Shown here: positions 9,466 to 18,361 of the stretch, piece by piece
Layout of the letters: every line of letters starts with the position of its first letter
Position numbering within the stretch: the stretch's first letter is position 1
NCBI GenBank assembly: GCA_004556565.1
Contig: SFGN01000002.1
Span: forward strand, 62,001-126,000
Direction: 5' to 3'
Length of the DNA stretch: 64,000 nucleotides
Origin: Lachnospiraceae bacterium
GTDB taxonomy: Bacteria; Bacillota_A; Clostridia; Lachnospirales; Lachnospiraceae
The notes under the pieces: generated by a model
Seen by the model: the letters and a program-made list of their open reading frames with translations, nothing else
Told to the model about the DNA's origin: nothing
Databases searched by the model: none
Made by a program: the position numbers and the translations under genes

Positions 9466-11472
9466 ATGTTGGAAGAGAAGGAATCCCGAAATAAAAACTC
9501 AATGATAAAGAATCTCACCATGAAAGCGGGAGATTTGATTTACCGCCGGCGTTACCTGCTGGCAGTACTTGTCCTTGTGATGTGCTTCGTATTAGAACTC
9601 AGCGGCTCATCAGTTGCTATGTGGGCGGACGAGCTTCATGTGCCGAAAGAAGATGCAGGGGATATACTTGGATATTCAAGACAGGTGCGCAGCGATGAAT
9701 GGAATGTGAGTACACCATTCGCCTTGTCCCAGTATCAGTCCGGATTTTCCTATTTTTCGGATATTGTCCGCGGTGATGAGACGGACATGTATATCGTATA
9801 TGGGCAGCCGGTGTCATACTATACTGTTCTGTTCCGGCCATTCCACTGGGGGTATCTGTTTCTTTCCCCGGCTAAAGGGCTTTCCTTTTACTGGTGTTCC
9901 CGTTTTATTGTCCTCCTTCTGGTATCCTTTGAATTGGGAATGTGTCTGTTTAACAGGAAAAAATTATTGTCGCTTTCCTATGCCGTTATGATGGCAGCGG
10001 CGCCGGTAGTACAGTGGTGGTTCGCAATTAACGGTCTTGTGGAAATGTTGATTTACGGACAGCTTGCGGTAGTAGTGGCAGTCCTGTATATGAAAGACAC
10101 GAAATATCTGCACCGTATTGCTTATGGAGCGCTGCTCAGCGTATTGGCTACTGCATATGTACTTCTGTTTTATCCGGCATGGCAGGTGCCGTTTGTGTAT
10201 GCTTTTTTATTTCTGTTGATCGGTGTGGTGGTCCGGGATTACAAAAAAGGAACTTTTACCAAAAAGGACTGGGGCGTATTGGGAATTTCCGTGGGGCTGT
10301 TCGCCGCTGAACTGCTTCCGATTTTGTGGAAATCCAAAGATACTATTAAGGCTGTATTAAATACGGCATATCCCGGAAGCCGGACTGAAACCGGAGGCGG
10401 GATGTTGAGGGTCATGTTTAATTCTCTGACGTGCCTCTGGCTGCCGTTTGAGGAACTTGCCGGCAATGAAACTGTGAACGAATGCTTTTTCTTTTCCCTG
10501 TTCCCACTGGGAATTATCCTGGCAGTTTATCTACTGATAAAGACAAAAAGGGAAAGAATGAGTGTAAGAACAGGCGGAAAAACAGGAAGAAAAACGGATC
10601 CGGTGCTTGTAAGCCTGCTTCTTGGGATTGCTTTTCTCGGAAGTTATGGAATCTTTGGGTGGCCGAAAGTACTGTCAAAGGTTACACTGATGTCTTTTTC
10701 ACAGAGTGGTCGGGAGGTCATTGCATTCACCTGGCTGAACCTGTTGATTCTGATGTATGCCATCAGCCGGATGGAGAAGGTCAAACCTGCACGGTTTTTG
10801 TTGTTTTCAGCAGCTTTTTCTGTTGGGATTGTCTATGTCCAGAATTATATCAGGGATGAATATTTTACGGCTCAGAGGGTTTATATTGCCCTGATTCTGG
10901 TGTTTGCCATGTGTGCTTCAATTTTACTTCAGGCAAACCGGAAGAATACATGGTTATTCTTTTTGCTTTGTACCGGGGTGTCGGCAACTGCAGGCATGAC
11001 GGTCAATCCGGTCCACAGGGGACTTACGATTATTTATGAAAATGATCTCTATAAGGAAATTGAGCGAATTGTAGATGATGAGTCGAAGGATGCGCTGTGG
11101 ATGGTATGTAACACTAACTATAGTATGGGTAACTTTCCGATTATGGCAGGAGCGCGTACTATCAATTCTACAAACGTATATCCGAATCTCGAAAGATGGC
11201 AGAGCATTGATAATGATGGGGAAAATGATGAAATCTACAACCGTTATGCCCATATCTGGGCACAGACGGTCAGCTCGGATTTTGACGGAGATACATTTGA
11301 ACTTGTATATGCAGACCTGTTTCAGCTCAATATAACTCCGGAGATGATGCGTGAACTGGATGTGAAATATGTGCTGTCCGGTACACAGCTTGAAAGCCTG
11401 AGCACAGACGAGATTACATTTGAAAATATTTACTGGTGGAACGGATTTTATATTTACAGGCTTGACTATTAA
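9466..11472 (+). CDS. Large multi-pass membrane protein, GT-C/YfhO-like, function unknown
   Basis: A 668-residue protein. ATG 9466 is chosen because AAGGAAAGG precedes it; the in-frame TTG at 9388 coincides with a -35 box and would put the start upstream of the transcript. After a basic start (residues to about 35), one membrane segment leads to an outside loop with a WADEL...RSDEWNVS region. Many hydrophobic helices follow (about 11-13 in all), and a C-terminal soluble part of about 150 residues (from EIERIVDDES) probably lies outside. The overall plan resembles GT-C-fold lipid-sugar-using glycosyltransferases and YfhO-type proteins, but I do not recognise a firm family motif. Its place as the first gene of the locus suggests a role in polymer modification or transfer. 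Confidence 0.7.
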   Translation: MLEEKESRNKNSMIKNLTMKAGDLIYRRRYLLAVLVLVMCFVLELSGSSVAMWADELHVPKEDAGDILGYSRQVRSDEWNVSTPFALSQYQSGFSYFSDIVRGDETDMYIVYGQPVSYYTVLFRPFHWGYLFLSPAKGLSFYWCSRFIVLLLVSFELGMCLFNRKKLLSLSYAVMMAAAPVVQWWFAINGLVEMLIYGQLAVVVAVLYMKDTKYLHRIAYGALLSVLATAYVLLFYPAWQVPFVYAFLFLLIGVVVRDYKKGTFTKKDWGVLGISVGLFAAELLPILWKSKDTIKAVLNTAYPGSRTETGGGMLRVMFNSLTCLWLPFEELAGNETVNECFFFSLFPLGIILAVYLLIKTKRERMSVRTGGKTGRKTDPVLVSLLLGIAFLGSYGIFGWPKVLSKVTLMSFSQSGREVIAFTWLNLLILMYAISRMEKVKPARFLLFSAAFSVGIVYVQNYIRDEYFTAQRVYIALILVFAMCASILLQANRKNTWLFFLLCTGVSATAGMTVNPVHRGLTIIYENDLYKEIERIVDDESKDALWMVCNTNYSMGNFPIMAGARTINSTNVYPNLERWQSIDNDGENDEIYNRYAHIWAQTVSSDFDGDTFELVYADLFQLNITPEMMRELDVKYVLSGTQLESLSTDEITFENIYWWNGFYIYRLDY

Positions 11473-11493
11473 CCTACAGAAGATTAAAGTAGT

Positions 11494-11555
11494 ACATCGT
11501 AAACAAGATAAGTGCGTAGTCTGTCAGGACATGCAGCTTATTTTGTCTGCGATGT
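11494..11555 (+). other. Long imperfect stem-loop in an intergenic gap
   Basis: A 19-base arm at 11494-11512 pairs at 16 of 19 positions with the arm at 11537-11555, with a 24-base loop. No T-tract follows. It lies between the membrane protein and the GT2 gene and may be an RNA processing site. Confidence 0.45.
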
Positions 11556-11585
11556 GGAATACATCAGTGGACAAGGGAGAAGAAA

Positions 11586-12542
11586 ATGGATAAAATTGCG
11601 GTTTTGATACCATGCTATAATGAAAGCAAAACGATTGAAAAAGTTATCTGTGACTGGAGGCGGGTGCTTCCGGAAGCGGTTATTTATGTGTATGATAATA
11701 ATTCAACGGACGGTACTGCAGAGATCGCTTTTAAAGCAGGGGCGGTTGTCCGCCATGAATACCTTCAGGGAAAAGGAAATGTAATACGGCGGATGTTCCG
11801 GGAAATTGACGCCCAGGTGTATGTGATGATTGACGGGGACGACACATATCCGGCAGAGTTCGGACCGGAAATGGTCGAATGTGTGCTGGAGAAAAATGTG
11901 GATATGGTCGTCGGCGACAGGCTGTCTTCCACTTATTTTCAGGAGAATAAACGTCCGTTTCATAATTTCGGCAATTCTATTGTCAGGAAATCAATCAATA
12001 TGCTGTTCCACAGTGATATAAAAGATATCATGACAGGATACCGGGCTTTCAGCTATAATTTTGTAAAAACATTTCCGGTGTTGTCAAAAGGATTTGAAAT
12101 TGAGACGGAGATGAGCATTCACGCGATTGATAAAAATATGCATGTGGAGAATGTGGTGATTGACTACCGAAACCGGCCTGAGGGCAGTGAATCAAAGCTG
12201 AATACTTTTCGTGATGGAATGAAAGTGCTCAGAACGGTGGAAAGGCTTTACCGGGTTTATAAGCCGCTGCCATTTTTCTCTTTTGTATCTCTGGTGCTGG
12301 TGATTTTGAGCACTTGTTTTCTGATTCCGGTGCTTGACATCTATTTCAGGACAGGGCTGGTGCCGAATTTTCCGACACTGATCGTGTGCGGTTTTGTATA
12401 TCTGGCAGCAATTATTTCTTTCTTTTCCGGAGTGATCCTGTCTTCTATTGTGCAGAAAAACAGACAGGATTTTGAGATGGTGCTGATGAAAGCGGATGAA
12501 CAGTACCGGCGGAAAGTCAAAGACGCAGGACTGGACAGTTGA
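11586..12542 (+). CDS. GT2 glycosyltransferase, polyprenyl-phosphate hexose synthase-like
   Basis: A 318-residue protein with ATG at 11586 after AAGGGAGAAG. The N-terminal GT-A domain starts IAVLIPCYNES and carries the nucleotide/metal motif IDGDDTYP (around residue 80) and a VVGDRLSS segment, typical of dolichol-phosphate mannosyl/glucosyl transferase-like GT2 enzymes. Two C-terminal membrane helices (about residues 229-250 and 262-288) anchor it. Such enzymes charge a polyprenyl phosphate with one sugar on the cytoplasmic side, often with a GtrA-type partner; a GtrA protein is encoded at 36967, at the far end of the surface locus. The product would feed an extracytoplasmic transferase, for which the preceding multi-pass protein is a candidate. 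The partnership is inference. Confidence 0.85.
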   Translation: MDKIAVLIPCYNESKTIEKVICDWRRVLPEAVIYVYDNNSTDGTAEIAFKAGAVVRHEYLQGKGNVIRRMFREIDAQVYVMIDGDDTYPAEFGPEMVECVLEKNVDMVVGDRLSSTYFQENKRPFHNFGNSIVRKSINMLFHSDIKDIMTGYRAFSYNFVKTFPVLSKGFEIETEMSIHAIDKNMHVENVVIDYRNRPEGSESKLNTFRDGMKVLRTVERLYRVYKPLPFFSFVSLVLVILSTCFLIPVLDIYFRTGLVPNFPTLIVCGFVYLAAIISFFSGVILSSIVQKNRQDFEMVLMKADEQYRRKVKDAGLDS

Positions 12543-12600
12543 ACAGAAAATCAACAGGAGAGAAGAAAAAAAGAATACAGTAGAGTAAAAGGAGTGGCGA

Positions 12601-13644
12601 ATGAAGAGAGAAAGACTGTTTTATCTTGATTTTGTACGTGCTATAGCAGCAATTTCCATCGTGATCACCCACTACAATGCGGGATATCTGTGGATGGGTC
12701 AGGAAAATAAGGCTGTTCTTACATTAGAGGTGGGAGGATTGTACATCGGCGACTGGGGAGTATCATTATTTCTCATCATTTCCGGTGCGGCTTTGATGTA
12801 TGTATATGAAGAAAGATGTGAATTAAAGAAATTTTTCAAGAAAAGATTCCTTTCTATTTATCCGATGTTCTGGATTGCATATGTGGTTTATTTGGCATAT
12901 TATGTGCTGGTATATAAAAATATTCCCGGAGCAGGAACGATCGCTCCATGGAGAATCATTTTTTCCGTCATCGGGTTTGACGGGCTTCTGGTCGCGAACG
13001 GCATCCAGACTTTTTATCTCCTCGGAGAGTGGTTCCTTGGGGTTATTGTTTTGATTTATCTGCTGTTCCCGCTTCTGAGAAAGCTGGCAAATGAAAAGCC
13101 GGTTCTTTTGCTGGTCTTGACGGCAATATCCTATGCAGGGGGAGCAGTGCTGTGCAGGTACGGGCCGTTTCCTTTAGTGCTGTCAACCTGTGTGTTGGTT
13201 CGGCTTCCGGAAGTGGTCTTCGGAATGATGTTTGTGAAATATAGAAAAAAGGTGAACTGGAAAGCAGCTTTGGCTGCGCTGCTTCTTGTTGCTGCGAATC
13301 AGATATTACAGCCGGAGATTCCAAGAACGATACAGACTACGGTTGTCGGAATCGCATCCTTTATTGTGCTGGTTTATGTATCTGAATTTGTAAAATTCAG
13401 GCCGGTTGAGTACATATGCAGTGTTTTAAGTAAATATTCTTATGCGATTTTCCTGGTACATCATGTGATTATCGACCAGGTTATCGCACGGGTAGACAGA
13501 TATTATTTCACTGTACGTGACAGCTATCTGATGTTTTTTGCTCTTTGTGTGCCGATTGCGGTCTGTGCGTTTGGACTGTATCATGTTCATGCAGCTGTAA
13601 TGAAATTTCCGGACAAATTGAAACAAAGAAGGACAGACAAATGA
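12601..13644 (+). CDS. Acyltransferase family 3 membrane protein
   Basis: A 347-residue integral membrane protein starting at ATG 12601 (AAAGGAG upstream). The opening FYLDFVRAIAAISIVITHYN carries the conserved arginine and histidine of the Acyl_transf_3 (OafA/NodX-like) family; about ten membrane helices follow. These enzymes move acyl groups, usually acetyl, onto sugars of exported polymers. It lies 58 bases after the GT2 gene and is probably co-transcribed. With the MBOAT/DHHW pair at 16.9-19.6 kb, it makes O-acylation of the polymer likely. The exact substrate cannot be read. Confidence 0.87.
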   Translation: MKRERLFYLDFVRAIAAISIVITHYNAGYLWMGQENKAVLTLEVGGLYIGDWGVSLFLIISGAALMYVYEERCELKKFFKKRFLSIYPMFWIAYVVYLAYYVLVYKNIPGAGTIAPWRIIFSVIGFDGLLVANGIQTFYLLGEWFLGVIVLIYLLFPLLRKLANEKPVLLLVLTAISYAGGAVLCRYGPFPLVLSTCVLVRLPEVVFGMMFVKYRKKVNWKAALAALLLVAANQILQPEIPRTIQTTVVGIASFIVLVYVSEFVKFRPVEYICSVLSKYSYAIFLVHHVIIDQVIARVDRYYFTVRDSYLMFFALCVPIAVCAFGLYHVHAAVMKFPDKLKQRRTDK

Positions 13645-13657
13645 CAGAAGAGTAATC

Positions 13658-13686
13658 TTGCAAGACAGCAGAATCTGTTGTAGAAT
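13658..13686 (+). promoter_or_regulatory. SigmaA-type promoter before the rmlD-SDR gene
   Basis: TTGCAA (13658-13663), a 17-base spacer and TAGAAT (13681-13686). The leader of about 160 bases holds a GC-rich hairpin (GGCAGATTCTGCC, about 13803-13815). Confidence 0.5.
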
Positions 13687-13851
13687 AAAAGAGGCTAGGC
13701 TTGGATATAGTTTTAAAGCTTTATGTTTGTGAGCATGGCAGAGCAAAATAGTACTCCTAAACGGTTTGTTATTTGCCATGTATTTTTAAGGAAGCCGCCG
13801 GCGGCAGATTCTGCCGGTATGCAAATATGCGAAAATAATGGAGACAGTATT

Positions 13852-15570
13852 TTGAAGAAAATATTAATTACAGGAAGCCGTGGGCAGCTTGGCATTGCAC
13901 TGAATGAGTTCTACGGCCAAAGACAGGATGTTCAGATTGTTAATACAGATGTGGAAGAGCTGAATATTACCGACGAAGCGGATGTGATGAAAAAAGTGTC
14001 CGATATCCGTCCTGATGTAATCGTGAATTGTGCGGCACATACACAGGTGGATGCCTGCGAGACTGATGAAGAGAGGGCATACCTTATCAATGCAGAAGGT
14101 CCGCGTTTTTTAAGCCTGGCGGCGAATGCCGTGGATGCCGTGCTCGTACACATTTCATCTGATTATGTGTATGATGGAAGGAAGAAATCACCGTATGTGG
14201 AAGGGGATGCATACAATCCCCAGTCCGTATATGGGAAGACAAAGCTTGTGGGAGAGGAATTTGTCCGGAATATAGCAAAAAAATATTTTGTCGTCAGGAC
14301 GGCCTGGCTGTACGGAGAGGGCAGGAATTTTGTCAACACTATGCTGAAGCTTTCCGAGACGCATGATTCGGTGCGGGTGGTCTGTGACCAGATCGGAACA
14401 CCGACCAGTGCAGAAGAGGTGGTCAAAGTCATTGACCTTCTGTGTTCTTCTGATAATTACGGGACTTACCATGCGACATGCGAAGGAAGCTGCAGTTGGG
14501 CTGAATTTACGGAAATGATTTTCCGGCTGTGCGGGAGAGATACGAAGGTGATTCCGGTTACAACGGAGGAATATGGCTCGCCGGCAAAAAGACCGGCATA
14601 TTCGATTCTTGAGAATCGGAAACTGCAGGAAGAGTTCGGGTATCGTATGAAAGACTGGATACCGGCATTTGAGAAATATTTGACTGACAGAGGATTAAGA
14701 AAAAAGGAGACTGGGCATTTCATGATAGGTACGAAGAAAAGAGTTTTGGTAACTGGGGCAAACGGATATATCGGCAGACATGTGGTGAAATCGCTTCTGG
14801 AGATGGGCCATGAGGTGCTTGCATCAGACTTCGTGTTTGATGGGGTAGATGAGAGGGCAAAGTTTGTGGAAACTCCGATTTTCAGCGGAGATGCGGATAT
14901 TTATGAGCAGTTCGGCAAACCGGATGTGTGCATCCATATGGCATGGCGGAATGGGTTCGTCCACAATTCGGAGACGCACCTGACAGACCTTCCGAATCAT
15001 TTTACATTTATTAAAAATATGATTGAAGGCGGGCTTCCACAGCTTGCTGTGATGGGAACTATGCATGAGATCGGATATTGGGAGGGCGCGATTACCGAAG
15101 ATACACCGGCCAACCCGCGTTCCCTTTACGGAATTGCCAAAAATGCGCTGCGCCAGATGACATTCCTGCTTGCGGAAGGAAAAGATGTGAAGATAGACTG
15201 GCTGAGAGCATACTACATTCTGGGAGATGATGCGAAGAGCAATTCGATTTTTGCCAAGATTGTCGGCTGGGAAAAGGAAGGAAAAGAGACATTCCCGTTC
15301 ACTTCCGGCAAGAATCAGTTTGATTTTATTACCGTGGACGAACTGGCGGATCAGATCGCCGCGGCATCCACACAGGATGAGATTGACGGCATCATCAACT
15401 GTTGTACAGGTGTGCCGCTTTCTCTCGGTGAGAAAGTAGAGTCCTTTATTAAGGAGAATGGATTTAAAATCCGCCCGCAATACGGCGCGTTCCCGGACAG
15501 GCCTTATGATTCACCGGGAGTCTGGGGAGACGCAGAGAAGATAAAGAAGATTATGTCGAAAGTTCGATAA
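13852..15570 (+). CDS. rfbD: dTDP-4-dehydrorhamnose reductase (RmlD) fused to a second SDR epimerase/dehydratase
   Basis: A 572-residue fusion. TTG 13852 is chosen because GGAG lies eight bases upstream and the Rossmann strand KKILITGSRGQLG begins at once. Residues 1 to about 288 form a complete RmlD-type domain (GSRGQLG; SSDYVYDG; YGKTKLVGE with the YxxxK pair), which reduces dTDP-4-keto-L-rhamnose to dTDP-L-rhamnose. From about residue 296 a second extended SDR begins (VLVTGANGYIGRHV), with its own YGIAK motif. At the junction, AAAAAGGAG at 14701-14709 precedes an in-frame ATG at 14722, so the second domain might also be made alone. Each domain has the size of a normal separate enzyme. The second may be an epimerase or dehydratase for another nucleotide sugar; its substrate is unknown. 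Confidence 0.85.
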   Translation: MKKILITGSRGQLGIALNEFYGQRQDVQIVNTDVEELNITDEADVMKKVSDIRPDVIVNCAAHTQVDACETDEERAYLINAEGPRFLSLAANAVDAVLVHISSDYVYDGRKKSPYVEGDAYNPQSVYGKTKLVGEEFVRNIAKKYFVVRTAWLYGEGRNFVNTMLKLSETHDSVRVVCDQIGTPTSAEEVVKVIDLLCSSDNYGTYHATCEGSCSWAEFTEMIFRLCGRDTKVIPVTTEEYGSPAKRPAYSILENRKLQEEFGYRMKDWIPAFEKYLTDRGLRKKETGHFMIGTKKRVLVTGANGYIGRHVVKSLLEMGHEVLASDFVFDGVDERAKFVETPIFSGDADIYEQFGKPDVCIHMAWRNGFVHNSETHLTDLPNHFTFIKNMIEGGLPQLAVMGTMHEIGYWEGAITEDTPANPRSLYGIAKNALRQMTFLLAEGKDVKIDWLRAYYILGDDAKSNSIFAKIVGWEKEGKETFPFTSGKNQFDFITVDELADQIAAASTQDEIDGIINCCTGVPLSLGEKVESFIKENGFKIRPQYGAFPDRPYDSPGVWGDAEKIKKIMSKVR

Positions 15571-15591
15571 ATAAAACATTTTCATGAAAAA

Positions 15592-15608
15592 TACGGCACT
15601 GTGCCGTA
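15592..15608 (+). other. Short perfect palindrome between SDR fusion and rfbB
   Basis: TACGGCA-CTG-TGCCGTA. No T-tract follows. It may be a small RNA hairpin or an operator; no other copy was noticed in the window. Confidence 0.4.
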
Positions 15609-15633
15609 AATATTAAATTAAAAGGAGACGGAC

Positions 15634-16716
15634 ATGAGAACTTATTTAGTAACCGGAGGAGCAGGATTTATCGGTTCCAATTATATCCATTATATGTTCA
15701 GAAAATATGGTGACACCATCCGCATCATCAATGTGGATAAGCTTACGTATGCTGGAAATCTGGAGAATTTAAAAGATGTGGAAGACAGGGAAAACTACAC
15801 ATTCGTCAGAGCGGATATCTGTGATGCAGATGCGATTAATAGAATCTTTGAAGAAAATGATATTGACAGGGTCGTTCATTTTGCGGCAGAAAGCCATGTA
15901 GACAGAAGTATTAAGAACCCGGATGTGTTTGTAAAGACAAATGTGCTCGGTACGCTTGTGATGCTGAATGCGGCTAAGGCGGCATGGGAGCTTCCGGACG
16001 GATCATTTAAAGAAGACAAAAAGTTCCTCCATGTTTCTACAGATGAGGTATATGGATCTCTGGAAAATGAAGGTGAATATTTCTATGAGACAACACCGTA
16101 TGACCCACACAGCCCGTACTCCGCAAGTAAGGCTTCTTCAGATATGCTTGTGAAGTCTTATATGGATACGTATAAATTCCCGGCTAATATTACAAACTGC
16201 AGCAATAACTACGGACCGTATCAGTTCCCGGAAAAGCTGATCCCGCTTATTATCAATAATGCATTGCAGGGAAAGAAGCTCCCGGTTTACGGGGACGGAA
16301 AAAATGTCCGTGACTGGCTGTATGTTGAGGATCATGCAAAAGGAATCGACATGGTGCAGGAGAAGGGAAGACTTTTCGAGACTTACAACATCGGCGGACA
16401 TAATGAAAAACAGAACATTGAGATTATCCACATTATTCTGGACACCTTACAGGAGATGCTTCCTGAGGGAGATCCGAGAAAGGAACTGGTAAGTGAGAAT
16501 CTGATTACTTATGTCGAAGATCGTAAAGGGCATGACAGGAGATATGCGATTGCGCCTGATAAGATCAAGGCAGAGGTAGGCTGGGTACCGGATACGATGT
16601 TTGAAGAAGGAATCCGCCTGACGATCAAATGGTTCTTTGAAAATGAAGAGTGGATGAAGAATGTTACAAGCGGAGATTATCAGAAGTACTATGAGGAAAT
16701 GTACAACGGAAAATAA
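15634..16716 (+). CDS. rfbB: dTDP-glucose 4,6-dehydratase
   Basis: A 360-residue extended SDR starting at ATG 15634 (AAAAGGAG upstream). It shows the NAD-binding GGAGFIGSNY, the STDEVYGS active-site segment and the YSASKASSD YxxxK motif, all diagnostic of RmlB. It converts dTDP-glucose to dTDP-4-keto-6-deoxyglucose, the second step of dTDP-L-rhamnose synthesis. RfbA and RfbC lie 10 kb downstream and the RmlD domain just upstream, so the pathway is complete but split within the locus. Length matches the family. Confidence 0.95.
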   Translation: MRTYLVTGGAGFIGSNYIHYMFRKYGDTIRIINVDKLTYAGNLENLKDVEDRENYTFVRADICDADAINRIFEENDIDRVVHFAAESHVDRSIKNPDVFVKTNVLGTLVMLNAAKAAWELPDGSFKEDKKFLHVSTDEVYGSLENEGEYFYETTPYDPHSPYSASKASSDMLVKSYMDTYKFPANITNCSNNYGPYQFPEKLIPLIINNALQGKKLPVYGDGKNVRDWLYVEDHAKGIDMVQEKGRLFETYNIGGHNEKQNIEIIHIILDTLQEMLPEGDPRKELVSENLITYVEDRKGHDRRYAIAPDKIKAEVGWVPDTMFEEGIRLTIKWFFENEEWMKNVTSGDYQKYYEEMYNGK

Positions 16717-16801
16717 TTCGACAGTCGTCCGCAGCGGCGGTGCCGCGGTATTTAGGGTGGATTATACCGGATAATATTGATGAGAGATATGACAATTAAT
16801 T

Positions 16802-16835
16802 AGGCAGGACGCATATACGTGCCTGCCTGATTTGT
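16802..16835 (+). terminator. Possible terminator after rfbB
   Basis: AGGCAGG / CCTGCCT with an inner ACG/CGT pair, followed by a weak TGATTTGTT tail. The T-run is poor, so termination would be partial. Confidence 0.4.
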
Positions 16836-16925
16836 TGCCAAAGCATCCGGCGGGTGCTGCCGGCGGCAGGTCCTGTAGGATGCTATGCACATGAGAAAAA
16901 TGTCCGGTGGACATTTTTGGAGTTT
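16836..16925 (+). repeat. Dispersed hairpin repeat, copy 2, with an inserted GC-rich hairpin
   Basis: It begins TTGTTGCCAAAGCAT and ends with the perfect hairpin AAAAATGTCC-GGT-GGACATTTTT. Between them lies a GC-rich hairpin (GCATCC...GGATGC, 16847-16883) whose middle, GCTGCCGGCGGC, also occurs in the hairpin at 61892-61952. The A/T hairpin ends 17 bases before the MBOAT start, so it could affect its translation. Confidence 0.6.
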
Positions 16926-16936
16926 GGGAGAAAAGA

Positions 16937-18343
16937 ATGGTTTGTTCGAGCAGTATTTTTGTATTTGCGTTTTTGCCGATTGTAATTCTGGGAAATCTGA
17001 TTCTGAAACCCTGGAGGGGAGCACAGAACGTATGGCTGGTATTTGCCAGTCTGTTTTTCTATGCCTGGGGTGAGCCGCGTGTCGTGTTTGTAATGATCGC
17101 GTCTACCCTGGTGAATTATGTGTTCGGCCTTCTGGTTGGAAATTTCAGAGAGAATAAACGCATTTCATATCTGTTGCTTATACTTATGCTTTTGTGCAAC
17201 CTGTCAGCTTTGTTTGTATTTAAATATATGAATTTTGTGTTTGGAATCGCGGGCATTGATACCGGGGAATGGAATATCTCGCTTCCGATCGGAATTTCAT
17301 TTTACACGTTCCAGGCGATTTCTTATGTTATTGATGTTTACAGGGGGGACGGAGAGGCTCAGAAAAATCCGTTGAACGTTGCATTGTATATTGCATTTTT
17401 TCCGCAGCTTGTGGCAGGTCCGATTGTACGTTACCGTACAATTGAAGAACAAATCCGGACAAGAAAGGAAACCGCTGCAGATTTTTCGGCAGGAGTACAG
17501 CGTTTTATCCTTGGACTCTCCAAAAAGCTGATTCTCGCAAATTCTTTCGCACCTGTGGCGGATTATATGTTCGGACATACGGACGGGCTGTCCACTGCTT
17601 CTGCATGGATCGGTGCGATCTGCTATACATTACAGATATATTTTGACTTTTCCGGCTATTCGGACATGGCAATCGGAATGGGCAGGATGTTTGGGTTTCA
17701 TTTCCTGGAAAATTTTGATTATCCGTACATATCGGCAACAGTGACGGAGTTCTGGCGGAGATGGCATATATCACTTGGTACCTGGTTCCGGGATTATATT
17801 TATTTTCCCCTTGGAGGCTCACGCGTAAAAAAGAAGTCAAGGCTTCTGTTTAATTTATTTGTAGTGTGGACACTGACTGGCATCTGGCACGGAGCGAACT
17901 GGACGTTTCTTTTCTGGGGCTGGTGGTATTTCATCATACTGGCGGTGGAAAAGCTCACAAAACTTCCGAAATGGATAGAGCATACGGCGTGGAAAATCCC
18001 TTATACGGTATTCACTATGTTTTGTGTCATACTGGGATGGGTTTTATTCCGTGCGGACTCTCTTTCACAGGCAGTCTGCTATATCGGGAAAATGCTGCTT
18101 CCGGCAGGTAAAATCGTGGATAACCTCTCTGTTTTTTTCCTGAAGGATCTGTGGATTCTGCTCGCTGTGGGTATTTTGTGCAGCACACCGGTTTTCAAAA
18201 ATCTCGGAAAGAAGCTGGAGAATACAAGGCTTGCAGTTCCGGCTGAACTGACGAAAGCGCTGGGCTATCTGGTACTGTTTGCGTTCTGCGTGGGATTTAT
18301 GGTGAACAGCTCTTATAATCCGTTTATATATTTCAACTTCTAA
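16937..18343 (+). CDS. MBOAT-family O-acyltransferase (AlgI/PatA/DltB-like)
   Basis: A 468-residue membrane protein. ATG 16937 follows GGGAG; the in-frame GTG at 16907 lies inside the hairpin repeat and was not used. It has about ten or more membrane helices and the MBOAT signatures: PQLVAGPIVRY, the FWRRWHISL motif, and the catalytic His318 in TGIWHGANW. MBOAT proteins of this type pass acetyl groups across the membrane to a partner that acetylates polysaccharide outside. The partner is the next gene, 18 bases downstream. In Bacillus anthracis, the comparable PatA/PatB pairs acetylate the secondary wall polymer bound by SLH proteins; that link is inference here. Confidence 0.92.
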   Translation: MVCSSSIFVFAFLPIVILGNLILKPWRGAQNVWLVFASLFFYAWGEPRVVFVMIASTLVNYVFGLLVGNFRENKRISYLLLILMLLCNLSALFVFKYMNFVFGIAGIDTGEWNISLPIGISFYTFQAISYVIDVYRGDGEAQKNPLNVALYIAFFPQLVAGPIVRYRTIEEQIRTRKETAADFSAGVQRFILGLSKKLILANSFAPVADYMFGHTDGLSTASAWIGAICYTLQIYFDFSGYSDMAIGMGRMFGFHFLENFDYPYISATVTEFWRRWHISLGTWFRDYIYFPLGGSRVKKKSRLLFNLFVVWTLTGIWHGANWTFLFWGWWYFIILAVEKLTKLPKWIEHTAWKIPYTVFTMFCVILGWVLFRADSLSQAVCYIGKMLLPAGKIVDNLSVFFLKDLWILLAVGILCSTPVFKNLGKKLENTRLAVPAELTKALGYLVLFAFCVGFMVNSSYNPFIYFNF

Positions 18344-18361
18344 AATACGAAAGGCACACTT

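Noticed and set aside
13723..13851. Longer N-terminus for the RmlD-SDR fusion
   Set aside because: The extra 43 residues do not resemble RmlD, and the Rossmann strand starts right at TTG 13852 with a ribosome site.
16907..16936. GTG start of the MBOAT gene
   Set aside because: It lies within the hairpin repeat and lacks a ribosome site; ATG 16937 has one.
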